This document shows, piece after piece, positions 52,666 to 61,027 of a stretch of DNA of 64,000 nucleotides. The stretch covers positions 147,937 to 211,936 of the forward strand of contig NZ_FOIK01000007.1 of NCBI RefSeq assembly GCF_900111565.1. The letters are read 5' to 3'. The position numbers were made by a program, and so were the translations under genes. The notes beneath the pieces are model-generated. The model was not told the origin of the DNA. It was given only the letters and a program-made list of their open reading frames with translations, and ran no database searches. The first letter of the stretch is position 1; each line of letters begins with the position of its first letter. The DNA is from Paenibacillus sp. NFR01 (GTDB taxonomy: Bacteria > Bacillota > Bacilli > Paenibacillales > Paenibacillaceae).

Positions 52666-54597
52666 ATGAGCGCCATTGCCGGCATTTACACGATGCAGCC
52701 GCATAACCTGAACCCGGAGCTGGGTCCGCATTTGATGCGGCAACTACAGCGGTATCCCGCGGATACATCCGGCTTATGGCAGGAGGAGGGGATCCTCCTG
52801 GGCTGCCACAACCAGTGGATGACGGCCGAGTCGCGCGGCGAGACGCTTCCCTTCCATGATCCGCAGCGCCAACTGGCGGTAACCGCCGACGCGATCCTCG
52901 ACAACCGGCCCGAGCTGTGCCGGGAACTGAATATCCCTTTGCCGGACCACCAGGCCATCACGGACAGCCAGCTTATTTTGCTGGCTTACGACAAATGGGG
53001 GGAAGCCGCGCCGGCGCATCTGATCGGGGATTTTGCCTTCCTGATTTGGGACGGCAAACGGCGTTCCCTGTTCGGAGCGAGGGATTTTTCCGGCAACCGG
53101 ACGTTATATTTCCACCGCTCGGCAGACCTGGTTGCCTTCTGTACGGCGATGCACCCGCTGCTTCATTTGCCGGGAGTAGACCATGCCTTGAATGAAGCAT
53201 GGATTGCCGAATTCCTGGCCATTCCGGTCCGCATGGATGCGGCGGATTGCTCCTCTACGGTATACCGTTCCATTGAACAACTGCCCCCCTCCCACAGCAT
53301 TACCGTTGAAGCCGGGACGATCCGGTTTTCCAGATACTGCACGTTAAATACGCCGCCGGAGCTGCGGCTTGCCTCAAACGGCGAATATGAAGAAGCATTC
53401 CGCGAGGTGTTTGGCCGCGCCGTGCGGGACCGGCTCCGTACCCACCATGCCGCCGGGGCTAATCTGAGCGGGGGGCTCGACTCCGGGTCCGTCGTGAGCT
53501 TTGCCGCCGCCGAAATGCGGGACAGGCAAAAACCGCTGCACACCTTCAGCAGCTATCCGCTGGACAGCTTCACACCATACCCGCTGGGAAACCGTGTTGC
53601 CGACGAACGTCCTTATATCGAATCAACGATCCGCCATGTGGGCAATATCGAGCCGAGTTTTCTGAACTTTCCAGACCGCAGTCCGTACAGCGACATCGAC
53701 GATTGGCTCGACATCATGGAGATGCCGTATAAATTCATCGAGAATTCCTATTGGCTGAAAGGCATATACGAGCAAGCCCAGGCCAAAGGGATTGGCGTCA
53801 TCCTCAGCGGACAGCGAGGCAACTGGAGCATTTCCTGGGGGCCGGCGCTGGATTACCAGGCCAAGCTGTTGCGCGAATTCCGCTGGCTGTCGCTGTACCG
53901 GGAGAACCGGCTTTACAGCCGGGAAATGAATGCCAGCCGAAAAAAAACGCTGCGGACCGCCCTGGGCAAAGCTTTCCCTGTGCTGGGTTCGCGGAAGACG
54001 GGAGCCGCCGAGCCGCAGCCAGAGCTGATCCACCCCGATTTTGCCCGGAGATCGGGTGTATACGAAAGGCTGGGTGCACAAGGGCTCGACCTTTCCGCCG
54101 GAGCAAGCAGCATATACGAAGTGCGGCGGCGGCATTTCGCCGAGCCGCATATCTGGAACGTGAACGGGACGGTGGCGACCAAACTGTCCCTGAAATACCG
54201 GGTATGGGATAGGGACCCGACCAACGATCTGCGGGTCATCCGCTTCTGCCTGTCCGTGCCGGAAGAACAATACGTTCAGAACGGAATGGACCGCTCGCTG
54301 GTCCGGCGCGCGATGGCCGGACGGCTGCCGGATGATGTGCGGCTCAACCGGAAACGCCGGGGGGTTCAAGGCGCCGACGGCATCGTGCGGATGCTGCCAC
54401 AGTGGCCGCGTTTTTTCGCGGAAGCGGGAGAGATGCTCCGCGATGCGCGGGCAGCGGACTATTTGAACCAACCGGCGCTTTCCGCTTGCCTGGACAAGCT
54501 CGGGCGCGAACCGGCGCCGCAGCAAATCTTCAGCACCGAGTTTCGGCTTCTCGCCAGGGGATTGGTGTTTTACCGGTTTCTGAAACGGTTCTCCTGA
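52666..54597 (+). CDS. Lasso peptide cyclase (asparagine synthetase-like, C protein)
   Basis: A 643-residue homologue of McjC/PadeC. It activates the ring aspartate of the precursor with ATP and closes the isopeptide bond. The N-terminal glutaminase-like domain begins MSAIAGIYT and lacks the Cys2 of true asparagine synthetases, so it should not use glutamine. The ATP pyrophosphatase loop is NLSGGLDSGSVVSF (about residues 265-278). The C-terminal RKRRGVQGADG region is also typical. GGAGG lies upstream. It is the first gene of a seven-gene set, with the precursor 32 nt downstream. Confidence 0.93.
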   Translation: MSAIAGIYTMQPHNLNPELGPHLMRQLQRYPADTSGLWQEEGILLGCHNQWMTAESRGETLPFHDPQRQLAVTADAILDNRPELCRELNIPLPDHQAITDSQLILLAYDKWGEAAPAHLIGDFAFLIWDGKRRSLFGARDFSGNRTLYFHRSADLVAFCTAMHPLLHLPGVDHALNEAWIAEFLAIPVRMDAADCSSTVYRSIEQLPPSHSITVEAGTIRFSRYCTLNTPPELRLASNGEYEEAFREVFGRAVRDRLRTHHAAGANLSGGLDSGSVVSFAAAEMRDRQKPLHTFSSYPLDSFTPYPLGNRVADERPYIESTIRHVGNIEPSFLNFPDRSPYSDIDDWLDIMEMPYKFIENSYWLKGIYEQAQAKGIGVILSGQRGNWSISWGPALDYQAKLLREFRWLSLYRENRLYSREMNASRKKTLRTALGKAFPVLGSRKTGAAEPQPELIHPDFARRSGVYERLGAQGLDLSAGASSIYEVRRRHFAEPHIWNVNGTVATKLSLKYRVWDRDPTNDLRVIRFCLSVPEEQYVQNGMDRSLVRRAMAGRLPDDVRLNRKRRGVQGADGIVRMLPQWPRFFAEAGEMLRDARAADYLNQPALSACLDKLGREPAPQQIFSTEFRLLARGLVFYRFLKRFS

Positions 54598-54629
54598 AGA
54601 TGGCTCAGCATGCCTGAAAGGGGGTGAAC

Positions 54630-54758
54630 ATGATGAAAAAGGAATACAGCAAGCCTGAATTGGAAGTACTCGACGTAAAAATGACAATGGCGGGTCCGGG
54701 ATTGGCAATCGCCGATTCCTTCCAGGATGATCCGGATGAGCATGTGCACCACTCCTAA
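54630..54758 (+). CDS. Lasso peptide precursor (A protein), paeninodin type
   Basis: A 42-residue precursor. Leader residues 1-20 contain the YSKP motif (Y6...P9) read by the B1 protein, LEVLDV, and Thr at -2 (MTM before the cut). The 22-residue core starts AGPGLAIAD, giving a nine-residue ring between Ala1 and Asp9, followed by the tail SFQDDPDEHVHHS. The start AGPG, the ring size and the C-terminal Ser match paeninodin as I recall it, but the ring interior and the His-rich tail differ. AGGGGG lies 5 nt before ATG 54630 and 8 nt before ATG 54633. Cyclase, kinase, B1 and B2 genes surround it. Confidence 0.93.
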   Translation: MMKKEYSKPELEVLDVKMTMAGPGLAIADSFQDDPDEHVHHS

Positions 54759-54778
54759 ACCTTGCCTTGGATCCACCC

Positions 54779-54823
54779 GTCCTCATCCCCCTGTGCTTGC
54801 TGGAGGGGGATAGGACTGTTTTT
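54779..54823 (+). terminator. Terminator-like attenuator between precursor and kinase genes
   Basis: GTCCTCATCCCCC (54779-54791) pairs with GGGGGATAGGAC (54805-54816), followed by TGTTTTT. Lying 20 nt after the precursor stop, it probably lets only part of transcription continue into the enzyme genes. Confidence 0.8.
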
Positions 54824-54847
54824 CAACCGCTTAAAGGGAGTGATCTT

Positions 54848-55786
54848 ATGGCGAAAGCGGCTTTGGCAGAGGCGTATACGGCATTTGGCTTAACGATTCG
54901 CAGCGACTTTCCGCTGCCGGAGCTTCCCCTGGCGGTTGTTCCTGCGCTAAATGGCGACGCCGTCATTCTTGAAGCCGATTTGTCGGCACGCTGGCAAGCC
55001 ATTCCGAAGCTTTCCCCCACGCTGGGCGTTTCCGGCAATGAAGTAATGTTCATCGTCAAAGATACCGCAATTTATTCCGTGAAGGATGGCAACGTCATTT
55101 CCGTATCTCCCGCATCCGGAGCTGACCCTGATGCCGTAAGACTCTTCATTCTGGGGAGCTGCATGGGCATCCTGCTGATCCAGAAGCGGATTCTTCCGCT
55201 TCACGGCAGTGCGCTGGCCATCGATGGCAAAGCGTATGCGCTGGTAGGGGCATCCGGAGCTGGTAAGTCGACGCTGGCTTCCTATTTCATGGACCAAGGG
55301 TATTCGATGCTGAGCGACGACGTTATTCCCGTTATAGTGCGAGAGGGCCAGCCTTTTGCCGTTCCAGGTTATCCGCAGCAGAAATTATGGCAGCAAAGCC
55401 TGGACTATTTGGGAATGAATTCGTCCCATTATCGCCCATTGTTTCAGCGGGAAACCAAATTTGCCGTCCCGGTGCAGGGCCGTTTTCACGGAGATCCGCT
55501 GCCGCTGGCCGGAATATTCGAGCTTTCCGTGCTTCGGGAAGGTGCACCCGCCGTCACGCGCGTTTCCGGATTGGAACGGCTGCATCTTTTGTTTGGCCAT
55601 ACGTATCAGCGGGCCATGATCAACCGTCTCGGCGTCCGCGAATGGCATTTCGGAATGCTGGCCTCCTTCGTGAACCGGTTGCCGGTGTACCGGCTGTCGC
55701 GTCCCGAACAGGGGTACAGCGCTCCGCAGCTGGCCTCCTATATTAATGAAGCGATTGAACAACAAGCGAAGGAGAGAGCGGAATGA
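54848..55786 (+). CDS. Lasso peptide kinase (HPr kinase-like, PadeK type)
   Basis: A 312-residue protein similar to the C-terminal domain of HPr kinase. Walker A is GASGAGKST (G134-T142), the conserved His is H119 in PLHGSAL, and D157-D158 follow in MLSDDVIPV. PadeK and related enzymes phosphorylate the side chain of the C-terminal Ser of the lasso precursor, and the core here ends in Ser. ATG 54848 follows AGGGAGTGA. It overlaps the B1 gene by 4 nt and lies downstream of the attenuator. Confidence 0.92.
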   Translation: MAKAALAEAYTAFGLTIRSDFPLPELPLAVVPALNGDAVILEADLSARWQAIPKLSPTLGVSGNEVMFIVKDTAIYSVKDGNVISVSPASGADPDAVRLFILGSCMGILLIQKRILPLHGSALAIDGKAYALVGASGAGKSTLASYFMDQGYSMLSDDVIPVIVREGQPFAVPGYPQQKLWQQSLDYLGMNSSHYRPLFQRETKFAVPVQGRFHGDPLPLAGIFELSVLREGAPAVTRVSGLERLHLLFGHTYQRAMINRLGVREWHFGMLASFVNRLPVYRLSRPEQGYSAPQLASYINEAIEQQAKERAE

Positions 55787-56097
55787 ATATGTTGAAGGAT
55801 TCGGGAGTATTGACATTGCAATCGATTCTCGTCCAGCGGGAAGGCAATATCGCCAGCGACATGGACGGCGAGAAGGTCATGCTGAATGTGCAAAAGGGCA
55901 AATATTATAATCTCGGCGAGGTTGGAGGCGAGATCTGGTCGGCGATTGCCGCTCCGGTGGAAGCCGGAGCGGTGGTGGAAAGCATCCGCCAAAGCTATGA
56001 ACTGCCTTACGAGACGGCGAAGGAAGATGTAATGTCTTTCCTGAAAAGCCTGGTTGACGAGGATTTGGCTGTCATAGTAGGCGGGACAAGCGCATGA
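55783..56097 (+). CDS. Lasso peptide RRE protein (PqqD-like, B1)
   Basis: A 104-residue winged-helix protein of the PqqD family (LQREGNIASDMDGEKVMLN-type start, KGKYYNLGEVGGEIWSAI, YELPYETAKEDVMSFLKSL). B1 proteins bind the YxxP-containing leader of the precursor and present it to the B2 protease. It overlaps the kinase gene and the B2 gene by 4 nt each (ATGA), so all three are translated together. Confidence 0.93.
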   Translation: MNMLKDSGVLTLQSILVQREGNIASDMDGEKVMLNVQKGKYYNLGEVGGEIWSAIAAPVEAGAVVESIRQSYELPYETAKEDVMSFLKSLVDEDLAVIVGGTSA

Positions 56098-56537
56098 TCG
56101 TAAAGCTCCGCAAGCTGGCGGCGCTGGACCGGGCGACGCTGGCGCTTTTTCCCGAGGCGTTCTGGCGGCTGTTTGCGGCGAGAATCTTCCTGCTGCTGCC
56201 CTTCTACCGGACGGCGCCGCGGCTGGGGCTGCAATCCTGCGAGACGACCAGCTTTACGCGCCTGGCCGATATTCCGCACATCCGCGGCATTACCAAGGCG
56301 ATCAGCATTATGGGCCGCTGTACACCGTGGCGGAGCAATTGCATGGTCCGGGCCGTAGCCGGTCTGCGCATGCTGGAGAAGCGGGGCATTGAAAGCACCT
56401 TGTACATGGGTGTGGCCAGGGACCGGGAGGGCCGGATGATCGCCCATGCCTGGCTGCGCAGCGGAATGCTCTATGTGTCGGGCGATGATGCGATGAAGGG
56501 TTTTACCGTGGTGGAGAAGTTCGCCAAGACGCGATAA
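56094..56537 (+). CDS. Lasso leader peptidase (transglutaminase-like, B2)
   Basis: A 147-residue cysteine protease of the transglutaminase-like B2 family that removes the leader after the -1 Met. The triad is C83 (RSNCMVRA), H118 (MIAHAWLR) and D131 or D132 (VSGDDAM). A hydrophobic N-terminal stretch near residues 20-40 is usual for this family. It overlaps B1 by 4 nt and is followed by the exporter gene. Confidence 0.93.
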   Translation: MIVKLRKLAALDRATLALFPEAFWRLFAARIFLLLPFYRTAPRLGLQSCETTSFTRLADIPHIRGITKAISIMGRCTPWRSNCMVRAVAGLRMLEKRGIESTLYMGVARDREGRMIAHAWLRSGMLYVSGDDAMKGFTVVEKFAKTR

Positions 56538-56561
56538 CAGTGCAGCAAACGGGGTGAAACG

Positions 56562-58349
56562 ATGCAAGCGATGATGGATTATATCCGCCAGCTTCGGCAG
56601 CTCTCTGGCGTGAAGCTCTATTTGAATCTGTTCGGAATGGCCGTCAGCGGCCTGCTGGAAAGCTCGGCGATTCTGCTGCTGGTTCCGATGCTGGCGATGA
56701 CGGGAATCGAACTGGGCGGGACGGCGCGTTCCCTGCCCTTTTTCTCGTTTGTGCATGAACTGCCGCAGACGGCTTCGCTGCTAGTGGTGCTCGGCGTCTA
56801 CATAGCGATTGCCCTGGTGCAATCGGCGATCTCCCGTTTTGTCGCGGTCCGCAACGTCGATATTCAGCAGACGTACAGCCGGAGGCTGCGTCTGGAGGTG
56901 TACGGGGAACTGCTGCGTGCGGAATGGCCGTTTTTCCTGGGCAAACGCACCTCCGACCTGATCCATGTCATGACCACTGAAATGGGCCGGGTACTGGCGG
57001 GCATCAGCTGTTTCCTGCAATTCATGACCTCGCTCCTGTTCACGCTGGTGCAGATCGCGTTTGCCTTCTGGCTGTCGCCGGAGCTGACGCTTGCCGTGCT
57101 GGTTTGTGCGGGCCTGCTGTCCATCTTTTCCCGCCGGTTTATCCGTAAGGCGAAAAAGCTCGGCAGCCGCAGCACCCGGCTTGGCCAAGATTATTTGGCC
57201 GGCATTACCGATCAGCTGAACGGAATCAAGGATATCAAGAGCAACAGCCTGGAACAGTCGCGGCTGGCCTGGCTTGCCGATTTTACCCGGGAGATCAAGG
57301 AGGAGCAGCTGGACTATACGCGCCTTCGCTCCACGTCGCAGATGATGTACAAACTGTCTTCCACGGTGCTGATCGCGGCATTTATCTTTATCGCATTCAC
57401 ATACCTGCATGCGCAGGGACCGAATCTGCTGCTGGTAATCCTGGTCTTTGCCCGGCTGTGGCCTACTTTCGCTTCGCTGCAAGGGCTGCTGGAGCAGCTG
57501 GCCTCGGTGCTGCCTTCCTTCAAGCTGCTGCAGCAGCTGCGGGCCGAGAGCCGCGCTGCGGCAGAGCCCGCCCTTGAAGCCGCCGGCCCTGCAGCGCCCT
57601 TCAAGCTGAGACAAGGGCTGGAGGCACGAGGCGTCCATTTCCGCTATTCGCGTTCCGCCTCCGACTATTCCCTGCGGAACGTCGATATCTTCATTCCCGC
57701 GAACCGGATGACCGCCATCGTCGGCCGTTCCGGCGCGGGCAAGAGCACGCTCGTCGACCTGCTGATGGGACTGATGCAGCCGGAGGAAGGCGAAATTTTG
57801 GCCGACGGCAGGCCGGTCTCCGGCGAGCGGCAGCAGGCGTTCCGCCGGTCCATCGGTTATGTCGCGCAGGACCCGTTTCTCTACAATGCTTCGATCCGGG
57901 ATAATCTGGCGATGATCAAGCCGGATGCGAGCGAGGCGGAACTGTGGGAGGCGCTGGAGTTCGCCGCCTCGGCCGATTTTGTGCGGGATCTGCCGGACGG
58001 GCTCGACACCCTGATCGGCGACCGCGGGATACGCCTGTCGGGCGGCGAACGGCAGCGGCTCGTCCTGGCACGCGCCATCATCCGCAAGCCGTCGATTCTT
58101 GTGCTTGACGAAGCGACGAGCGCGCTCGATACCGAAAACGAGCGGAAGATTCAGGAAGCGCTGGAGCGGATCAAATCGAGCGTAACGGTGATCGTCATCG
58201 CCCACCGGCTGTCAACGATCCGCGGGGCGGACCAGATTCTCGTCATCGAAGAGGGAAGGGTCATCCAGCAGGGCGTTTACGCCGGACTGGCTTCCGAGCA
58301 GGGCGGCATGTTCCGGCGGCTGCTGCAAAGCCAGGGCGAAGCGATTTGA
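56562..58349 (+). CDS. Lasso peptide ABC exporter (fused permease-ATPase, D)
   Basis: A 595-residue exporter half-transporter. Six hydrophobic segments lie in residues 20-310. The ATPase domain carries Walker A GRSGAGKST (about 388-396), the signature LSGGERQRL (about 492) and Walker B ILVLDEATSALD, with H-loop IVIAHRLSTI. It forms a homodimer and exports the mature lasso peptide, which often also protects the producer. GGGGTGA lies upstream of the ATG. A large hairpin separates it from the convergent nucleotidyltransferase gene. Confidence 0.94.
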   Translation: MQAMMDYIRQLRQLSGVKLYLNLFGMAVSGLLESSAILLLVPMLAMTGIELGGTARSLPFFSFVHELPQTASLLVVLGVYIAIALVQSAISRFVAVRNVDIQQTYSRRLRLEVYGELLRAEWPFFLGKRTSDLIHVMTTEMGRVLAGISCFLQFMTSLLFTLVQIAFAFWLSPELTLAVLVCAGLLSIFSRRFIRKAKKLGSRSTRLGQDYLAGITDQLNGIKDIKSNSLEQSRLAWLADFTREIKEEQLDYTRLRSTSQMMYKLSSTVLIAAFIFIAFTYLHAQGPNLLLVILVFARLWPTFASLQGLLEQLASVLPSFKLLQQLRAESRAAAEPALEAAGPAAPFKLRQGLEARGVHFRYSRSASDYSLRNVDIFIPANRMTAIVGRSGAGKSTLVDLLMGLMQPEEGEILADGRPVSGERQQAFRRSIGYVAQDPFLYNASIRDNLAMIKPDASEAELWEALEFAASADFVRDLPDGLDTLIGDRGIRLSGGERQRLVLARAIIRKPSILVLDEATSALDTENERKIQEALERIKSSVTVIVIAHRLSTIRGADQILVIEEGRVIQQGVYAGLASEQGGMFRRLLQSQGEAI

Positions 58350-58429
58350 AACCGCTGGTGCGCCCGGCCGCTTCCTGTTCGCACCGGTTCCGGTTCACGC
58401 CGGTTCCGGTCCGCAACGCCTGCAGGCAG

Positions 58430-58484
58430 AAACAGCCGCAAATCTTCATTACCGTGACCACGGTAACGGAGATTTGCGGCTGTT
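58430..58484. terminator. Large bidirectional hairpin between exporter and nucleotidyltransferase
   Basis: AAACAGCCGCAAATCT (58430-58445) pairs perfectly with AGATTTGCGGCTGTTT (58469-58484). The inner arms TTACCGTG and CACGGTAA also pair. The stem is about 24 bp or more and ends the two converging transcripts, each with a TTT run. Confidence 0.88.
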
Positions 58485-58501
58485 TGATATGCCTTAGGGG
58501 G

Positions 58502-59686
58502 TTAAGCTTCGCTTCTGCGGCGGAACGCTTTCCGGTACGTCCACAGAAACGGGCGGAGCAGGAAGTACAGCGGATGCAGCGGCTTCGGCAGCGGCAGGGT
58601 ACGGGCGTCGGCGGCATAAGGGTAGAGGAAGCCGGCGTAATAGAGCGCCTGCTGCCAAAGGGTCAGAATTGCCGGCTGATACCGCCGGTAATGCCGCTCC
58701 ACATCCGGCGCCAGCGGCGGGCTGTGGAGGTTGACCCTGCGCGCGATATAGAACATCGCGCGCTGCGCCAGCCGGCGGGCCTTCGGCAGGCCGGCCAGCG
58801 GCGCCAGGCCCGGGTCCACCGGCGCGCCGAGCAGCTCGGCGGCCAGGATGAGGGCCTGGCCCCCGGCGGCGGTATAGCCATACCGCCGGAGCCGCCGGAT
58901 CACGGTGCCCGGATCCGGCCGCTGCGCCAGCAGCTGCCGGATGTCGTGCAGCCAGCGCAGGCGCGACCACCCGTGCCTTGCTCCGTGCGCGGCAAGGTAG
59001 AGCAGCAGATCTTCCCGGCCCAGGTAGTGCACCGGATGGGCGGCCGCCGGGCTGGTCCGGGACCGCGCCCACAGATCCGCAAAATCCGGTTCGCGGGAAG
59101 GGCCGGGGCTTAACCGCCAGTGCACCTCGGCGGTAATCTTTTTCTCCGGATGGTGGAAGGTGGTGTGATGTTCGCGCCATTTCCAGTCGCCCAGCACGCT
59201 CTCGAAGCTTTCTTCCTGGACGTAGCCGAGCTGCCGGAGCAGCGCTTCCGCCTCGGCGTGACGGAGGAGCGGCACCAGAAAATCAAGATCGCGCGAGGTA
59301 CGCAGCGACAAGTCGCCGTACAGATCCAGGGCCAAAACCGGGCCTTTCAGGAACAGGGTGGGAATGCCCAGCCGCTCCAGCTCCCGGCTAAGGCTGCCCA
59401 TTTCGGCGCTGAGCTGAAGCATCTGCATCGTATTCCGCCGGTATTCCTGCTGCAGCCGCTTCAGGATTTCTTCCGGGACCGGGATATCCGCGCGGCGTTT
59501 TAACTCTGCATACAAAAAAGGGTACACCCGGTGATGCAGGGATAGCTGGAACAACATCCCCCAGTCGATTTGTGCGTATTCATCCGGGCCGGAAGCAGCA
59601 GCCGCGTCTTCGCCCTGCATTAGCTGTAGTAATAATAGAAGTTCATTCGATAAGTTCTCTTTGTTAAGGGGAATCGGCTTGGTCAT
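58502..59686 (-). CDS. Nucleotidyltransferase-family protein of the lasso cluster (PadeN type)
   Basis: A 394-residue protein of the NTP_transf_5 (uncharacterised nucleotidyltransferase) family: TLFLKGPVLALDLYGD, RTSRDLDFLVP with the metal-binding DxD, and ITAEVHWRLSPG. Homologues accompany K-type kinases in paeninodin-like clusters. For pseudomycoidin I recall that the PsmN relative adds sugar to the phosphorylated C-terminal Ser. It is encoded opposite to the other lasso genes, so it has its own promoter. The start is an ATG at 59686 with GGAG about 5 nt before. The coding sequence is notably GC-rich. Confidence 0.87.
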   Translation of the reverse strand: MTKPIPLNKENLSNELLLLLQLMQGEDAAAASGPDEYAQIDWGMLFQLSLHHRVYPFLYAELKRRADIPVPEEILKRLQQEYRRNTMQMLQLSAEMGSLSRELERLGIPTLFLKGPVLALDLYGDLSLRTSRDLDFLVPLLRHAEAEALLRQLGYVQEESFESVLGDWKWREHHTTFHHPEKKITAEVHWRLSPGPSREPDFADLWARSRTSPAAAHPVHYLGREDLLLYLAAHGARHGWSRLRWLHDIRQLLAQRPDPGTVIRRLRRYGYTAAGGQALILAAELLGAPVDPGLAPLAGLPKARRLAQRAMFYIARRVNLHSPPLAPDVERHYRRYQPAILTLWQQALYYAGFLYPYAADARTLPLPKPLHPLYFLLRPFLWTYRKAFRRRSEA

Positions 59687-59796
59687 AACGACGCTCCTAA
59701 CTCGGATTCACTTTGGTTTTTCGAGAGCTTACCATCCGGGTCAACCGATGTCAATTTTTTCAATCGTTTTTTTGCCAAAAAATGTTGCATCCTTGA

Positions 59797-59826
59797 TTGA
59801 AATGTCGATGCCGGTTACGGTAGAAT
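59797..59826 (+). promoter_or_regulatory. Probable promoter of the HEAT-like gene
   Basis: TTGAAA (59797-59802) and TAGAAT (59821-59826) are 18 nt apart, about 40 nt before the start. Confidence 0.5.
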
Positions 59827-59867
59827 TGCACTGTTAGCAGATTGGACGAAGAAAGGGAGCATTTCTT

Positions 59868-60308
59868 TTGAATAATGAAGCATGGAGTCATGAACTGCCG
59901 GAGAATTACGCTGAACTGAAAAAAGCCGCCGGCCGCACCGCCGACTGGAGAGCCCGGCTGCAGGCTGTCGAGGAGCTGGGCCGCTCGAACCATAGCCAGG
60001 TGGTCGATATTCTTCGCCGCCTCATGGCGGAGGATCCGGTATATACCGTTCAGGAAGCTGCCTACCTTAAGCTGAGAGCATTCGGCGAAGAGGTAAGCGA
60101 GCCGTCCCGGAACAAACCCGAGCTGTTTAAAGGCCTTTCCAAAATCTTGCTCCGCATCAAGAAGAGCCTTCCGAGGGATCATTCTTATGAGGAGTTTAAA
60201 GAAAAGCTGAAAAAGATGCGGATTGACATCTATGATGCTTACGAAGGCGAAAAAGGCGCGGACTTTGACCGGTGGCTGGAGAACATGTGGGCTAAAGCCT
60301 CCAAATAA
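59868..60308 (+). CDS. HEAT-repeat-like conserved protein
   Basis: A 146-residue soluble protein. The N-terminal half contains two helix pairs of HEAT type (WRARLQAVEELGRSNHSQVVDIL and VQEAAYLKLRAFGEEV, each in parts). The C-terminal half is basic and helical, ending FDRWLENMWAKASK. A TTG start is supported by AAAGGGAG 8 nt upstream. The function is unknown. HEAT repeats usually bind proteins. Confidence 0.78.
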   Translation: MNNEAWSHELPENYAELKKAAGRTADWRARLQAVEELGRSNHSQVVDILRRLMAEDPVYTVQEAAYLKLRAFGEEVSEPSRNKPELFKGLSKILLRIKKSLPRDHSYEEFKEKLKKMRIDIYDAYEGEKGADFDRWLENMWAKASK

Positions 60309-60391
60309 TCGGGATCAGAGAGCGGAGAGACAAGGGGACCCCTTATCGATCCGCTATCTTTATATTTTTGGACAAGGAAGGATGAAGGAAG

Positions 60392-60985
60392 ATGAGCGAT
60401 ACGCCGAACGATTTGCTGGATTACAGGTTCCGGGAGTATCTCCGGTTATCCGCCGCGCTGCGGCCGGAATATCCGGAAACGCTTGGACAAGCGGATGGCG
60501 ACGCAGCCGTACGGATTGCCGAAATCGCGCCGGGGGCTCCGGAATTGCTGAAGGTCATTTACGCGAATGTGGCCGGAACGGGGGATGAGGTCGAGGAGCC
60601 GAGCCTGGTCGAGTTTATCCCGGGCTACCGCCTGATCCATATCAATGAATACGCTGAACAGCGGGCGGCACTGTCGGCTATGCTTGAAGAGCGTGGGCAT
60701 GCTGCCGCCGGACAGGTGTACCCTCTGCTGGCCAATTACAGCGGTGATTTCATCTGCATTTGGAAAAAGGAGGACGGCACGGAATCCGTTTGCGATTTTC
60801 TCAGCGATTATGGCGATGTGGTGGTGATGTTTGAATCCCCGCTGCTGTTTTTGGATACATTGTGCGAATTTTACAAGCAGGAAGTCTATTTTGTGGATGA
60901 AGACGGTTTTTTGGACTGCGATTTGATCAAGGAAGGCGAAGTCGGCGCGGCGATGAACCCTTCGGCAAATTACTGGTCGGAATAA
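60392..60985 (+). CDS. SMI1/KNR4-like protein
   Basis: A 197-residue acidic protein. Its core (APELLKVIYANVAGT, FIPGYRLIHINEY, GQVYPLLANYSGDFICIW, DYGDVVVMFESPLLFL) resembles the SMI1/KNR4 superfamily. Such proteins are often immunity proteins of contact-dependent toxins, or fold adaptors, but no toxin gene is seen here. AGGAAG lies upstream of the ATG. Confidence 0.7.
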   Translation: MSDTPNDLLDYRFREYLRLSAALRPEYPETLGQADGDAAVRIAEIAPGAPELLKVIYANVAGTGDEVEEPSLVEFIPGYRLIHINEYAEQRAALSAMLEERGHAAAGQVYPLLANYSGDFICIWKKEDGTESVCDFLSDYGDVVVMFESPLLFLDTLCEFYKQEVYFVDEDGFLDCDLIKEGEVGAAMNPSANYWSE

Positions 60986-61027
60986 GGCCGTTCATTAATT
61001 ATAAAGAAGACAAGGTGGCTGGATCAG

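Noticed and set aside
52666..54597. Metabolic asparagine synthetase
   Set aside because: The N-terminal Cys needed for glutamine use is absent and the gene sits with lasso B1, B2, K and precursor genes.
58382..58412. Repeated CGGTTCCGGT units after the exporter gene as a mobile-element or CRISPR remnant
   Set aside because: Only two short imperfect copies are present, with no spacers, associated genes or target duplication.
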